Source: CAYUPI01 sp964446585
GTDB taxonomy: Bacteria > Verrucomicrobiota > Verrucomicrobiia > Limisphaerales > UBA8199
Reading direction: 5' to 3'
Length of the DNA: 64,000 bases
Assembly (NCBI GenBank): GCA_964446585.1
Contig: CAYUPI010000032.1
Coordinates: forward strand, 3,261 to 67,260
Shown: in pieces, positions 8,890 through 16,493 of the stretch
How positions within the stretch are numbered: position 1 is the stretch's first letter
How the letters are laid out: the number at the start of each line of letters is the position of its first letter
Notes under the pieces: generated by a model
Told to the model about the DNA's origin: nothing
The model's input: the letters and a program-made list of their open reading frames with translations, nothing else
Databases searched by the model: none
Program-made: the position numbers and the translations under genes

Positions 8890-9987
8890 ATGAACAAACA
8901 GCCTAATATGTCGCCAGTGATTCAGCGCAGAATTGCCATTTGTACTGCAGTCGCCGCGGTCTTGCTCGTGGCAACAACCGGGCTTGCTCAGCAGCTTCCG
9001 GAATCACCCTGGACCAAGGCCGCGGCCTTCCCAGAACCGGCCGAAGAGTGGTACGGCACCGCCGTGAACGGCAAGATGTACGTGATGGGCGGCATCCACG
9101 GCGACAAGAGTCTTGCGGGCAACTTCGAGTACGACCCGAGCAGCAACAAATGGACGGAGAAAAAAGGCCTGCCGCAGCCGCTACATCACCCCGCGTCGGT
9201 TGCTTATCAAGGAAAGATTTACCTCTTTGGCGGCTTTGTGTTCGCGGACAAGAGCCAGGCCGACTTCGGCTGGGTGCCGATCGATAACGCCTGGGAGTAC
9301 GATCCGGCGGCGGATTCGTGGAAGGCGCTGACACCAATGGCTGATAAGCGCGGCTCGGCCGTAGCGGTGGAAAGCGGGGGCCGGATCTATGTCATCGGTG
9401 GCGTGACCACAGTGGAAGGGGCCAAGGAATCCTTCATTGCCTTCGGTCCCGCCCGTGTCCTCAGCATCAACGCTGTGTACGATCCCGCGGCGAACAAGTG
9501 GGAAAGCCGCAGACCGATGGAGTTGCCGCGCAACCATGCCTTCGCCGGCGCCGTCCACGGCAAGATTTACGTGATCGGCGGGCGCACGGGGCATGCCTTC
9601 ATCACCGTTGGCACCAACACGGACGTTGTGGAGGAATACGATCCCGCAACCGACATGTGGAGTGCTCCGAAGCGGCGGATGCCCACCGCCCGCAGCGGCG
9701 GCTGCTGCGGGGTGCATGTCGGCAAGATCTACGTGGCGGGCGGTGAGGTGACAACCGACCAACTCGTGGGTGCTTTCCGGGCCGTGGAGGCTTATGATCC
9801 CGCTACCGATACCTGGACCGCAATGCCCTCCATGCCGATGCCGCGCCATGGTGTCGCGGGCGCCGTGCTGGGCAATCGGCTGCACTTTGTGAGCGGCATG
9901 GTATCATCGTCAGGGGCCATGCCCTTGTTGGACAAGCGCCTGGACCTCCATACCTCGTCGCACGATGTGCTGGAGCTTTCACCTTAA
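8890..9987 (+). CDS. Secreted Kelch-repeat beta-propeller protein
   Basis: 365 residues with a signal peptide (RRIAICTAVAAVLLVATTGLAQQ, cleavage after about residue 34). At least five to six Kelch blades are visible, each with a GKMYVMGG/GKIYVIGG-type strand followed by a YDP..N.W motif: GKMYVMGG, GKIYLFGG, GRIYVIGG, GKIYVIGG, GKIYVAGG, with EYDPSSNKWTE, EYDPAADSWKA, VYDPAANKWES, EYDPATDMWSA and AYDPATDTWTA. Kelch propellers bind proteins or carbohydrates, and some form galactose-oxidase-type copper enzymes, but no tyrosine-cysteine copper-radical site is evident here. It follows the peroxiredoxin by 54 bp with GGACGCAGCTC before the ATG, and is probably in the same operon. Confidence 0.88.
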   Translation: MNKQPNMSPVIQRRIAICTAVAAVLLVATTGLAQQLPESPWTKAAAFPEPAEEWYGTAVNGKMYVMGGIHGDKSLAGNFEYDPSSNKWTEKKGLPQPLHHPASVAYQGKIYLFGGFVFADKSQADFGWVPIDNAWEYDPAADSWKALTPMADKRGSAVAVESGGRIYVIGGVTTVEGAKESFIAFGPARVLSINAVYDPAANKWESRRPMELPRNHAFAGAVHGKIYVIGGRTGHAFITVGTNTDVVEEYDPATDMWSAPKRRMPTARSGGCCGVHVGKIYVAGGEVTTDQLVGAFRAVEAYDPATDTWTAMPSMPMPRHGVAGAVLGNRLHFVSGMVSSSGAMPLLDKRLDLHTSSHDVLELSP

Positions 9988-9998
9988 CAGTTGTTTCT

Positions 9999-10433
9999 AT
10001 GACGAGGCGAGAAGAGAAGCCCGGCGTTGCCGGCGACCAGGAAGAGGTTATGGTTCCGGCGGACAAAATCAAATGGGCGCCGGCTCCGCCCTCCTTTTCC
10101 GAAGGCGCACAGGTCGCGCCCCTCAGGGGCGATCCTTCGAAGTCAGGTCCTTATACCACTCGGATGAAAGTGCCGGACGGCTACAAGACTCTGCCGCATT
10201 GGCATTCGACGGATGAGTACATGACGATCCTCCAAGGCGTGTTAGTCATGGGCCTGGGGGAGAAATTCGACCCGGCCGCGGTGACCGAGCTGGGCGCCGG
10301 CTCTTTCATCCGGATGCCAAAGGGCGCGCGCCAATTCGTCTGGGCCAAGGGCCAGACAATCATCCAGGTGCATGGCATGGGACCGCTCGATATCCATTAC
10401 GTCAACGCGGCCGACGATCCGCGCAAGGAATAA
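9999..10433 (+). CDS. Cupin-domain protein
   Basis: 144 residues, no signal peptide. Single cupin barrel with metal-site motif one LPHWHSTDEYMTILQGVLVMGLG (about residues 65-87; the two histidines and glutamate are the usual metal ligands) and a second motif around AGSFIRMPKGARQFVWAKGQTIIQVHGMGP. The histidine of motif two appears replaced by Gln/Phe (GARQFVW), although H in VHGMGP follows later. Resembles ChrR-like anti-sigma cupins or small dioxygenase-like cupins. It starts 11 bp after the Kelch gene and 20 bp before another cupin, so the three are likely co-transcribed. Substrate unknown. Confidence 0.85.
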   Translation: MTRREEKPGVAGDQEEVMVPADKIKWAPAPPSFSEGAQVAPLRGDPSKSGPYTTRMKVPDGYKTLPHWHSTDEYMTILQGVLVMGLGEKFDPAAVTELGAGSFIRMPKGARQFVWAKGQTIIQVHGMGPLDIHYVNAADDPRKE

Positions 10434-10453
10434 GGTCATTCCCCGGAGGCGGT

Positions 10454-11056
10454 ATGTCGAAAGCTGGCGACGTCTATGAAAACCCCGTGACCGGTGAGCG
10501 TGCCGTAATCCGCATCGGGACGGACGAGACCGGCGGCGAACTGCTGGCTGTGGATCTGTACGTCCGTCCGGGCGGCGCGGTGATGGGCGAACACCTCCAC
10601 CCGGCGATCGAGGAGCGGTTCACTCCCCTCCGCGGGCAGGTCGGGATTCGGCTATCGGGGCAGGACGTCGTCGGGGAGCTGGGGAAAACACTGATCGCCC
10701 CTGCGGGGATGACGCACGCCTGGTGGAACGCGGGTCCGGAGGAGGCCCTCGTCCGCATTGAGATCCGGCCGGCCGCCCGCTTCGAGGAGATGATCCTCAA
10801 CGCGTTCGGATTGGCCCAGGACGGCAAGGTCAATCGGAAGGGGATGCCCAAGCTCCTGCAACTGGCCGTCTTCGCGCGGGAGTTCGACGACGTGGTTTGG
10901 TTTACCCGTCCGCCGCGGGTGGTGCAGCGGGTTCTGTTCGCCATTCTCGCCCCGATCGCCCGGCTGCTGGGCTACCGCGGGAGCTATCCGGAGTACCTGG
11001 CACGCAGACCCACGCGCGTCGTCGAGGTCGAACACATGGATGCTCCTACATCATGA
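10454..11056 (+). CDS. Cupin-domain protein with C-terminal hydrophobic helix
   Basis: 200 residues. The N-terminal half is a cupin: VRPGGAVMGEHLHPAIEERFTPLRGQVGIRLSG carries the HxH...E ligand set and GKTLIAPAGMTHAWWNAGPEE the second histidine motif. The C-terminal half has a hydrophobic segment (VVQRVLFAILAPIARLLGY, about residues 158-176) that may be amphipathic or a membrane anchor. An ATG preceded by CGGAGGCGGT supports the start. It closes the tight Kelch-cupin-cupin group. No catalytic assignment is possible; homologues are usually annotated only as cupin proteins. Confidence 0.83.
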   Translation: MSKAGDVYENPVTGERAVIRIGTDETGGELLAVDLYVRPGGAVMGEHLHPAIEERFTPLRGQVGIRLSGQDVVGELGKTLIAPAGMTHAWWNAGPEEALVRIEIRPAARFEEMILNAFGLAQDGKVNRKGMPKLLQLAVFAREFDDVVWFTRPPRVVQRVLFAILAPIARLLGYRGSYPEYLARRPTRVVEVEHMDAPTS

Positions 11057-11067
11057 AATGGGGAGAC

Positions 11068-11095
11068 TTGACATTCTGCGAGGCAAAGAGATGAT
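11068..11095 (+). promoter_or_regulatory. Candidate sigma70-type promoter
   Basis: A perfect TTGACA at 11068-11073 is followed 16 bp later by GATGAT (11090-11095), a 4/6 match to TATAAT. It lies in the 161-bp gap before the BcsS-like gene. Weak support because the -10 is poor and the lineage's promoter consensus is not known to me. Confidence 0.28.
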
Positions 11096-11217
11096 GCGTG
11101 CCGATGACCCTATACGAGCAGGTGATTCCCTGCCGCGCGCAAGCGCTAGAACAAAAAACGTGATTCCTGCATTTCCAAAAGAGTTAGCAGGAGTCAAAAA
11201 TCACCTTCAGGAAAACC

Positions 11218-11988
11218 ATGCGAACTAATATTCATGCTACACCTCCCATCCTACTCCTGCTGCTTCTGTCCTTCTCCCCTCCACCTGCGTGGGCGCAAAT
11301 AGAGGATTCCCAAGCGTCGCCGATTGAGGCGCAGTCAGGACAGGCCGGAGCGCCCTGGAAGACGCTCATCGGTTGGGAAGGAGGCAAATACTTCAGTTTT
11401 CCCTATGCCATCGTGAAGGTGCCGTTGTGGGGCAACCTGGATAATGGTTTAGGTCTGAAGGTCGCGGGGGACGGCCTCCAGTATAAGTTCGGCTCCGCGG
11501 TTGGAACTGTCCATGCCACCGCCCCGAGTGCGGAAACCCTGCTGGGCTATGCGGTCACCTCGGATAAGAGCAGCTTCAGTCTGTACCTGGGCCCGCAGTA
11601 TCGCCACACGGAATACGATCAGGGTTTTAAGAGCCGGTTCCCCGACTTTGGTTTTAAGACGGATTTCAGTGCTGCCGCCAATCCCAGTGACAAGGTCCAC
11701 ATGAGTTTCAGCGCCTTCTACACCACCGTGAACAAGATGTACCGTGTCCAGGCACGACCGCTGATGTACGGCAACCGGACGGGCATCCAGGTCGGGCCGG
11801 AAATCATCTACCTGGGGAACCCCGATTTCAACCGCGACGAGTACGGGTTGGCGGCCACAGTTCCATTGAGCCGCGCCGTTAGTATGTCCATCCATGCCGG
11901 CTATATGCACCACGAAGCGGTCCGTTCCGGCACGGAGGTGGAAGGCGCCTACTATGGCATCTCCTTCACCTTTACGCTTGGGAAGTAA
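11218..11988 (+). CDS. BcsS-like outer-membrane beta-barrel protein (cellulose-synthesis associated)
   Basis: 256 residues. Signal peptide PPILLLLLLSFSPPPAWAQ is cleaved about residue 27. The mature part alternates in the manner of an outer-membrane barrel and ends in a typical barrel strand (GAYYGISFTFTLGK). The segment GNRTGIQVGPEIIYLGNPDFNRDEYGLAATVPLS...MSIHAGYM resembles, from memory, the BcsS family found beside cellulose synthase genes in rhizobia (VIGPEVVALGNEGFD..R.G). No bcsA or bcsB is in the window, so the functional link is uncertain. It is convergent with the downstream histidine kinase, 31 bp apart. Confidence 0.6.
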   Translation: MRTNIHATPPILLLLLLSFSPPPAWAQIEDSQASPIEAQSGQAGAPWKTLIGWEGGKYFSFPYAIVKVPLWGNLDNGLGLKVAGDGLQYKFGSAVGTVHATAPSAETLLGYAVTSDKSSFSLYLGPQYRHTEYDQGFKSRFPDFGFKTDFSAAANPSDKVHMSFSAFYTTVNKMYRVQARPLMYGNRTGIQVGPEIIYLGNPDFNRDEYGLAATVPLSRAVSMSIHAGYMHHEAVRSGTEVEGAYYGISFTFTLGK

Positions 11989-12019
11989 ACTCCTGGAATG
12001 ACCGCTTAAAGACCTGGCT

Positions 12020-13549
12020 TCACGCCGCCAATTTCAGATGCGTGATGCGGAAGACGGCGCCGCGGGGGTCGTTGGCGAGGCATTCGATTTCCCAGCCGTG
12101 GGCCAGCACGATCTGCTGCACGACGGCCAGGCCGAGGCCCGTGCCGGTCTTTTGCGTGGTAAAGTAGGGCTTGAAAATCTCGGCGCGGTGCTCTGGCGGA
12201 ACGCCGGGGCCGTTATCGCGGACTTCAAGGCTGGCTTCGGAGGCGGTCTGCCGAGCCGTGACGACATCAATGCGCCCGGAGCCGTCCACCGCCTGAATGG
12301 CATTGAGTATGAGATTGAAGAGCGCCTGGCGGAAGAGTTGTTCATCCGCCTCGACCCGGAGCGGCTCGCCCGAAACGTCCAGCACGATCTGCTTTTCTTC
12401 CAGGTCGTGAGTCAAAGCGCGGGCGACTTCGTTGGCAACGGAATTGAGGGCGAGTGACGTGCGGCGCACCTCGCGCGGACGTGAGTAATTGATAAATTCG
12501 TTTAACTGAGCGGTGACCTTGTCCGTTTCCTCGATGATTCCGCGCGTCTTTTCCCGAATCTCCGGCGGGGCGTCCTCGCGCCGGGAGATGATTTGGGCCA
12601 GGCCGCGAATGATGTTGAGCGGGTTGCGTGTCTCGTGCGCCAGGCCGGCGGCCGCCAGGTTCATTTCCTTGAGGTGCGTATTTAATTCACTGGCGCGCAC
12701 CAGCCGTATCTGCAGCTCGGAGGATTTTGACAGGTTGCGCCAGGCCACACCGGAGCCGAGGGCCGAGACGCTGGCAAAGAATGCGATCACAAACCGCAGC
12801 CAAAGATCATGCAAATCAGCAGCCCGGAATGAAACTGTGGACATTGCCAGCGCCAGTCCATGCAGCTCCCTTTGTTCGATCAAAGTCTGATACTCTTGCT
12901 CGTTGAGCCGGCGTGCCCAAAAGGGGCGTTTGGGTCGGAATTCGTCCTCCGGCGGCGGGCCACCGCGCGCGCCCAGGGCCGGCCCACCGGCGGCGCGGTT
13001 CAGCACATTTGACGAATCGGTTTCCGGCGGCCGGGGCTCGCGGCGTCCGCGTCCGCCTTCGCGCATGGAATTGGTAAGAGGGGGCAGCAGCACCGGCGCA
13101 AGCGGATTGGTTACGCCCTCCTGCAACACGCTGGCGCCCTCGATAGGATAGACAACCGTCACGCTGCGCAACCCCCAGCGTTCACCCGCCTGCCGAATAT
13201 CCTGCTGTTCCAGATCGATTGGCCGACCGGCCGAAGCTACGGCTTTGCCGGCAGCGTTCAGGAGCACGACCCCAAGAACCTCGGCGGACCTTTCCAACTC
13301 GTTGGTGCGCCCGTTCACCAGTTCATCCAGCACCGGTTGCAGGCGGTCGCCGAAGACGGCTCCCGAGCGGAATTGGAGCCCGCGGATCGAGGCGCCCAGC
13401 GTATCCGCGATGTCTTTGGAACGGTTCCGCAGCGCGGTACGGGCGTAATCCTTGAACCGAAGATGCTCCTCGATTTGCCAGCCGGCCACCAGGGCCCAGG
13501 CGGCGAGCAGCAGGGCATAAACCACTGCACTTCGGCGGCTCAGTTCCAT
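12020..13549 (-). CDS. Membrane sensor histidine kinase, NtrB-like core, last gene of gsp operon
   Basis: 509 residues. Transmembrane helix 1 about residues 8-25, a periplasmic sensor of about 220 residues with an Arg/Pro-rich, probably disordered part (GGRGRREPRPPETD...RGGPPPEDEF, 166-205), transmembrane helix 2 about 250-270. Then a DHp domain with phospho-acceptor H305 in GLAHETRNPLNIIRGLAQ, N-box LFNLILNAIQAV, G1 DNGPGVPP and G2 GTGLGLAVVQQI of the ATPase domain. No PAS or receiver domain and no response regulator beside it. It starts 7 bp after the end of the secretin gene, so it appears translationally linked to the type II secretion operon; a role in sensing envelope or secretion state is inference. 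Confidence 0.9.
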   Translation of the reverse strand: MELSRRSAVVYALLLAAWALVAGWQIEEHLRFKDYARTALRNRSKDIADTLGASIRGLQFRSGAVFGDRLQPVLDELVNGRTNELERSAEVLGVVLLNAAGKAVASAGRPIDLEQQDIRQAGERWGLRSVTVVYPIEGASVLQEGVTNPLAPVLLPPLTNSMREGGRGRREPRPPETDSSNVLNRAAGGPALGARGGPPPEDEFRPKRPFWARRLNEQEYQTLIEQRELHGLALAMSTVSFRAADLHDLWLRFVIAFFASVSALGSGVAWRNLSKSSELQIRLVRASELNTHLKEMNLAAAGLAHETRNPLNIIRGLAQIISRREDAPPEIREKTRGIIEETDKVTAQLNEFINYSRPREVRRTSLALNSVANEVARALTHDLEEKQIVLDVSGEPLRVEADEQLFRQALFNLILNAIQAVDGSGRIDVVTARQTASEASLEVRDNGPGVPPEHRAEIFKPYFTTQKTGTGLGLAVVQQIVLAHGWEIECLANDPRGAVFRITHLKLAA

Positions 13550-13556
13550 GAACGTC

Positions 13557-15047
13557 TTATTTGTTTTTGGGCGACCCTTTGGCCGGCGGGGCTGGTTCCT
13601 TCCTGGGCAACGTGTCCAGGTACTTATTCAACTCCTGCTCGGTCAACCCTTTGGCAGCGTCGGACTTGGCCCGCTCACTCTCCGTCAGGGCCGCGACTTC
13701 GGTTGGAGCCTGAATGATATGAGGCGTGAGGAAAATGAGCAGTTCAGTTTTGGCGCCGTTCTTGGTTTTGTGTTTGAACAGGTTTCCAAAAAACGGAATG
13801 TCGCCGAGCAAAGGAATCTTGCTTTCGGTCTCGGCTTTCGAGTCTTCCATCAAGCCGCCGATAATCACGGTTTGACCATCCGGCGTGACAACCACCGTAT
13901 CGGCGGAGCGGGAATTGATGAGCGGCGCGGTGACAGTGCCGCCCGGCCCGCTCGAGATCGCGACCCACTGAGAGCGATCGGACACCAGCTCGGACTGCTC
14001 CGGCGAGAGAATCATTTCCACCAGGCCATTGCTCGTGATGAAGGGGGTAACGCGCAGGATAATGCCGACGCTTTGGTAACTTACAGAATTGATCGCGTTG
14101 CCGAAATTGTCGAAACGCACGGCTGTGATCAAGGGCACCGATTGGCCGATGGTAATCGTGGCCGGCTGATTGTTGCGGGCGACCACAGAAGGCCGGGAGA
14201 GGACCTTGGCCTTCCCGGACTCAGCGATTGCACGCAAGGTGACCTGATAATCCTGGGCAAAAAGTTGGTACAAGCCGGCAGGACTTCCTGAATTGGCGAG
14301 GCCGAAGATATTGGACCCGGCGAAGCCTTTGGTTACTGGAGTGATGCTGCTGGGAAAGATGCCGGCATTCGTCGTGCCCGCACCCAACACAGTGAAATTG
14401 GTCATGAAACCGGTCGTGAGTGGATTTGCGGTCCGGTTGTTGTTATACGATCCCTCGATGCCGATGTCCGACGAGTCATTGTGCGTGACTTCGAGAAACA
14501 CGACTTTGATCAGCACCTGCGGTTTGGGCCGGTCCAGGTTCGAAACGACCTGGGAAATATATTGGCGGGTCTTCTCATCCGCGATGACGATGAGGCTGCG
14601 GGTTTCGGGATCGATCGAGATCACCGCGTCACCGACGTCTCCGTTGGCGGGATAAGTGCGGGTGCTGGTCCGGCGTGCGGACGAGGCTGCGGTCCCAGCG
14701 CCGCCGCCGCCGAAGCCGCCGGGTGGGAATTGAGCGCGCGCCTCCAGCGCGGTGAGCAACCAAACTACCACGAGTAGCACAAAGTGAGCGCGCCACTCCT
14801 GCTTCCTGAACAAAAGGCCTCGGGCAGTCGCTTCCCCCTCACCCCAACCCTCTCCCTTAGCGAGAGGACGCATCTCCCGCCGCGCCGAAACTTTTTGCGA
14901 GCGCCCGGTCGCACTCTGGGCAGACCGCGCGTCTCCCTCTCCCTTGGGGAGAGGGTTGGGGTGAGGGGAAGCAGTGCGCAGAAATGGGATATCGTTCGAG
15001 ACTGCAGCAGCCTGCCTCGAAGACTCGGTGGAATGTTGGTGGGTCAT
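13557..15047 (-). CDS. gspD: Type II secretion secretin, C-terminal half (half N3 + secretin channel domain)
   Basis: 496 residues from an ATG with an AGAAAGG site 8 nt upstream. The signal peptide does not begin at the start: its core (HFVLLVVVWLLTALEARAQ) lies at about residues 87-104, and the 78 residues before it include the translation of a palindromic element (SPHPNPLPKGEG...PLAKGEGWGEGE). A TTG at 14813 would start translation just before the signal. The mature part begins with the second half of an N3 domain (ISIDPETRSLIVIADEKTRQYISQVVSNLD) and then a full secretin domain: VLIKVVFLEVTHND, RPSVVARNNQPATITIGQSVPL, TPDGQTVIIGGLMEDSKAE, IPLLGDIPFFGNLFK, LLIFLTPHI. The first N-domains are on the preceding gene. 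Forms the outer-membrane pore. Confidence 0.9.
   Translation of the reverse strand: MTHQHSTESSRQAAAVSNDIPFLRTASPHPNPLPKGEGDARSAQSATGRSQKVSARREMRPLAKGEGWGEGEATARGLLFRKQEWRAHFVLLVVVWLLTALEARAQFPPGGFGGGGAGTAASSARRTSTRTYPANGDVGDAVISIDPETRSLIVIADEKTRQYISQVVSNLDRPKPQVLIKVVFLEVTHNDSSDIGIEGSYNNNRTANPLTTGFMTNFTVLGAGTTNAGIFPSSITPVTKGFAGSNIFGLANSGSPAGLYQLFAQDYQVTLRAIAESGKAKVLSRPSVVARNNQPATITIGQSVPLITAVRFDNFGNAINSVSYQSVGIILRVTPFITSNGLVEMILSPEQSELVSDRSQWVAISSGPGGTVTAPLINSRSADTVVVTPDGQTVIIGGLMEDSKAETESKIPLLGDIPFFGNLFKHKTKNGAKTELLIFLTPHIIQAPTEVAALTESERAKSDAAKGLTEQELNKYLDTLPRKEPAPPAKGSPKNK
14830..14972. repeat. 143-bp palindromic element inside secretin 5' end
   Basis: Inverted arms: left 14830-14856 (GCTTCCCCCTCACCCCAACC...) and right 14947-14972, 26 bp matching apart from one extra C. 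Two smaller hairpins (CTCTCCCTTGGGGAGAG at the right side and CTCCCTTAGCGAGAG at the left) lie inside. It is translated in the secretin reading frame as HPNPLPKGEG and LAKGEGWGEGE, upstream of the signal peptide. MITE- or REP-like; no transposase nearby. Confidence 0.9.
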
Positions 15048-15075
15048 GATTTTGCCTTTCTGGATTTATGACAGC

Positions 15076-16458
15076 CTATTGCCCGAAGGTTCCTATGCCG
15101 CCGCCCCGAGAGCCTGGGGTCATGGAGGTTGACCTGGAGCCAGAGGTGGTTTGCTGGTTTTGGGTCGTGCTTCGGTTCAGCAGCGGGTTATTCTGGCTGG
15201 AGGTGCTTCGGTTATTTTGCGGCGTGCCCGTTTTATTAAACATATCCTGAAGGACCTGCAGTGCCTCCTGCGGTTCAGCATTTTGCACCGGGAAAATCGC
15301 CACTCCTCGCGTGTTGGCCGGGTCGGGGTCCAACTGCGTGATCACATCCTCAATCTGATCCATTAGGACCTTTGTAGCGGTGACGACTACTGAGCCCGTG
15401 CGCGGATCCGCGACCGCAACGACCCGGTTGCGCTTTCGGATTCGCGAGCTTTGACTGTTGCTGCCGCCGGTGGCGCCGGTTCCACCAGGGCCGCCGCCGG
15501 TCATCATGCGACGAATAAATCCACCTGGGCCGCCAAATTGCATTGGAGATTGATTACCGCCGGTGCGGGTGTCATCGGGAAACAGGTTGGTGAGCAGGTC
15601 CGCAGTTTCCGTCGGATCGGCGTGTTGCAGGTGAAAGACCTTGACGACGGTCACATCCTCGGCGCCCATATCGATCGCTTTAACCACTTCGGCGACCTTC
15701 CGAATGTTGGCCTGGGTGTCGGTGATGACAAGCGCGTTGCCCGCTTCATTCGCCGTGATCGACGTTTGCATGGAAACCAACGGCTGCAGGTCTTTGACCA
15801 ACTGTGCGACTTCGACGTACCGCACCGGGATGATCTGAGTGACGACGCGATCGCTCACGGGCATGGTTTCGGGGTCGCTGCCCTGGATCACCGGTATGTT
15901 CTGGGTCTTGGCTTCATCGCGAGCCACAATCGTCAGGACTTTGCCGTTGCGGATGGCAGCCAGCCCATTCTGAACCAGCACGGTATCGAGCAAGTCCAGA
16001 GCCTCCTCCCGCGTCAGCGGCTCGTTGCTCCACAAGTCCACCTTGCCGCGGACCGAGGTGCCCGGCTTGAGGTTGATGATGAATCCGGCGGCTTCACTGA
16101 AATAATTCAGCACCTGCTCCAGCGATGCGCCGCGGAAATTCATGCGCAGAACATTGGTCCCGTTTTCAACAGCAACTTTCGCGGTCGGCGTCGAGGCGGC
16201 CGTCTCGGTTGTTTGGGCTGGCAACACCGCAGCTTTGTCCACGGGTGCTGTCGGCTGATTGGTGGAGGCTGATGCGGCGGGCGCGGCCGGCGCAGCCTCG
16301 GGTGTGGCCGCAGGAGCGTTTGGCTGGGCGGCGCCGGCAACATTGGAATTGCTTTGGGCGTCAGGCTTCGCCACGGGGGCCGCTGCCGATTGCGCGAGCA
16401 CGACGGATGTTGCGGCGGCAAACACCGCCGTCAGAATCGATAGTCTCATTACGTTCAT
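15076..16458 (-). CDS. gspD: Type II secretion secretin, N-terminal domains only (N0-N1-N2-half N3)
   Basis: 460 residues with its own signal peptide (LSILTAVFAAATSVVLAQS, residues 5-23) and an Ala/Pro-rich linker to about 95. Domains in order: N0 (VLRMNFRGASLEQVLNYFSEAAGFII...NGKVLTIV), N1 (VVTQIIPVRYVEVAQLVKDLQPLV...NALVITDTQANIRKVAEVVKAID), N2 (VKVFHLQHADPTETADLLTNLF, a Gly-rich loop, VVAVADPRTGSVVVTATKVLMDQIEDVITQLD), and the first half of N3 (VAIFPVQNAEPQEALQVLQDMFN), ending in a Gln/Asn/Ser-rich tail. The channel domain is absent; it is on the next gene, which starts 28 bp downstream in another frame. The two products probably assemble together in the outer-membrane complex. Confidence 0.88.
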   Translation of the reverse strand: MNVMRLSILTAVFAAATSVVLAQSAAAPVAKPDAQSNSNVAGAAQPNAPAATPEAAPAAPAASASTNQPTAPVDKAAVLPAQTTETAASTPTAKVAVENGTNVLRMNFRGASLEQVLNYFSEAAGFIINLKPGTSVRGKVDLWSNEPLTREEALDLLDTVLVQNGLAAIRNGKVLTIVARDEAKTQNIPVIQGSDPETMPVSDRVVTQIIPVRYVEVAQLVKDLQPLVSMQTSITANEAGNALVITDTQANIRKVAEVVKAIDMGAEDVTVVKVFHLQHADPTETADLLTNLFPDDTRTGGNQSPMQFGGPGGFIRRMMTGGGPGGTGATGGSNSQSSRIRKRNRVVAVADPRTGSVVVTATKVLMDQIEDVITQLDPDPANTRGVAIFPVQNAEPQEALQVLQDMFNKTGTPQNNRSTSSQNNPLLNRSTTQNQQTTSGSRSTSMTPGSRGGGIGTFGQ

Positions 16459-16493
16459 AGATTAATTCAAACCAGGGTTTCGTCCGTGTCTTT

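Noticed and set aside
8890..9987. Kelch protein as galactose oxidase
   Set aside because: No Cys-Tyr radical site or copper histidines visible; only repeat motifs are present.
13548..14291. A 247-codon plus-strand reading opposite the secretin
   Set aside because: Antisense to a strongly supported secretin domain, with no start signal.
13557..16458. Split secretin as a simple sequencing frameshift
   Set aside because: Both halves have a signal peptide, a start with Shine-Dalgarno or conserved N-terminus, and N3 is cut with a low-complexity tail, which does not fit a one-base error.
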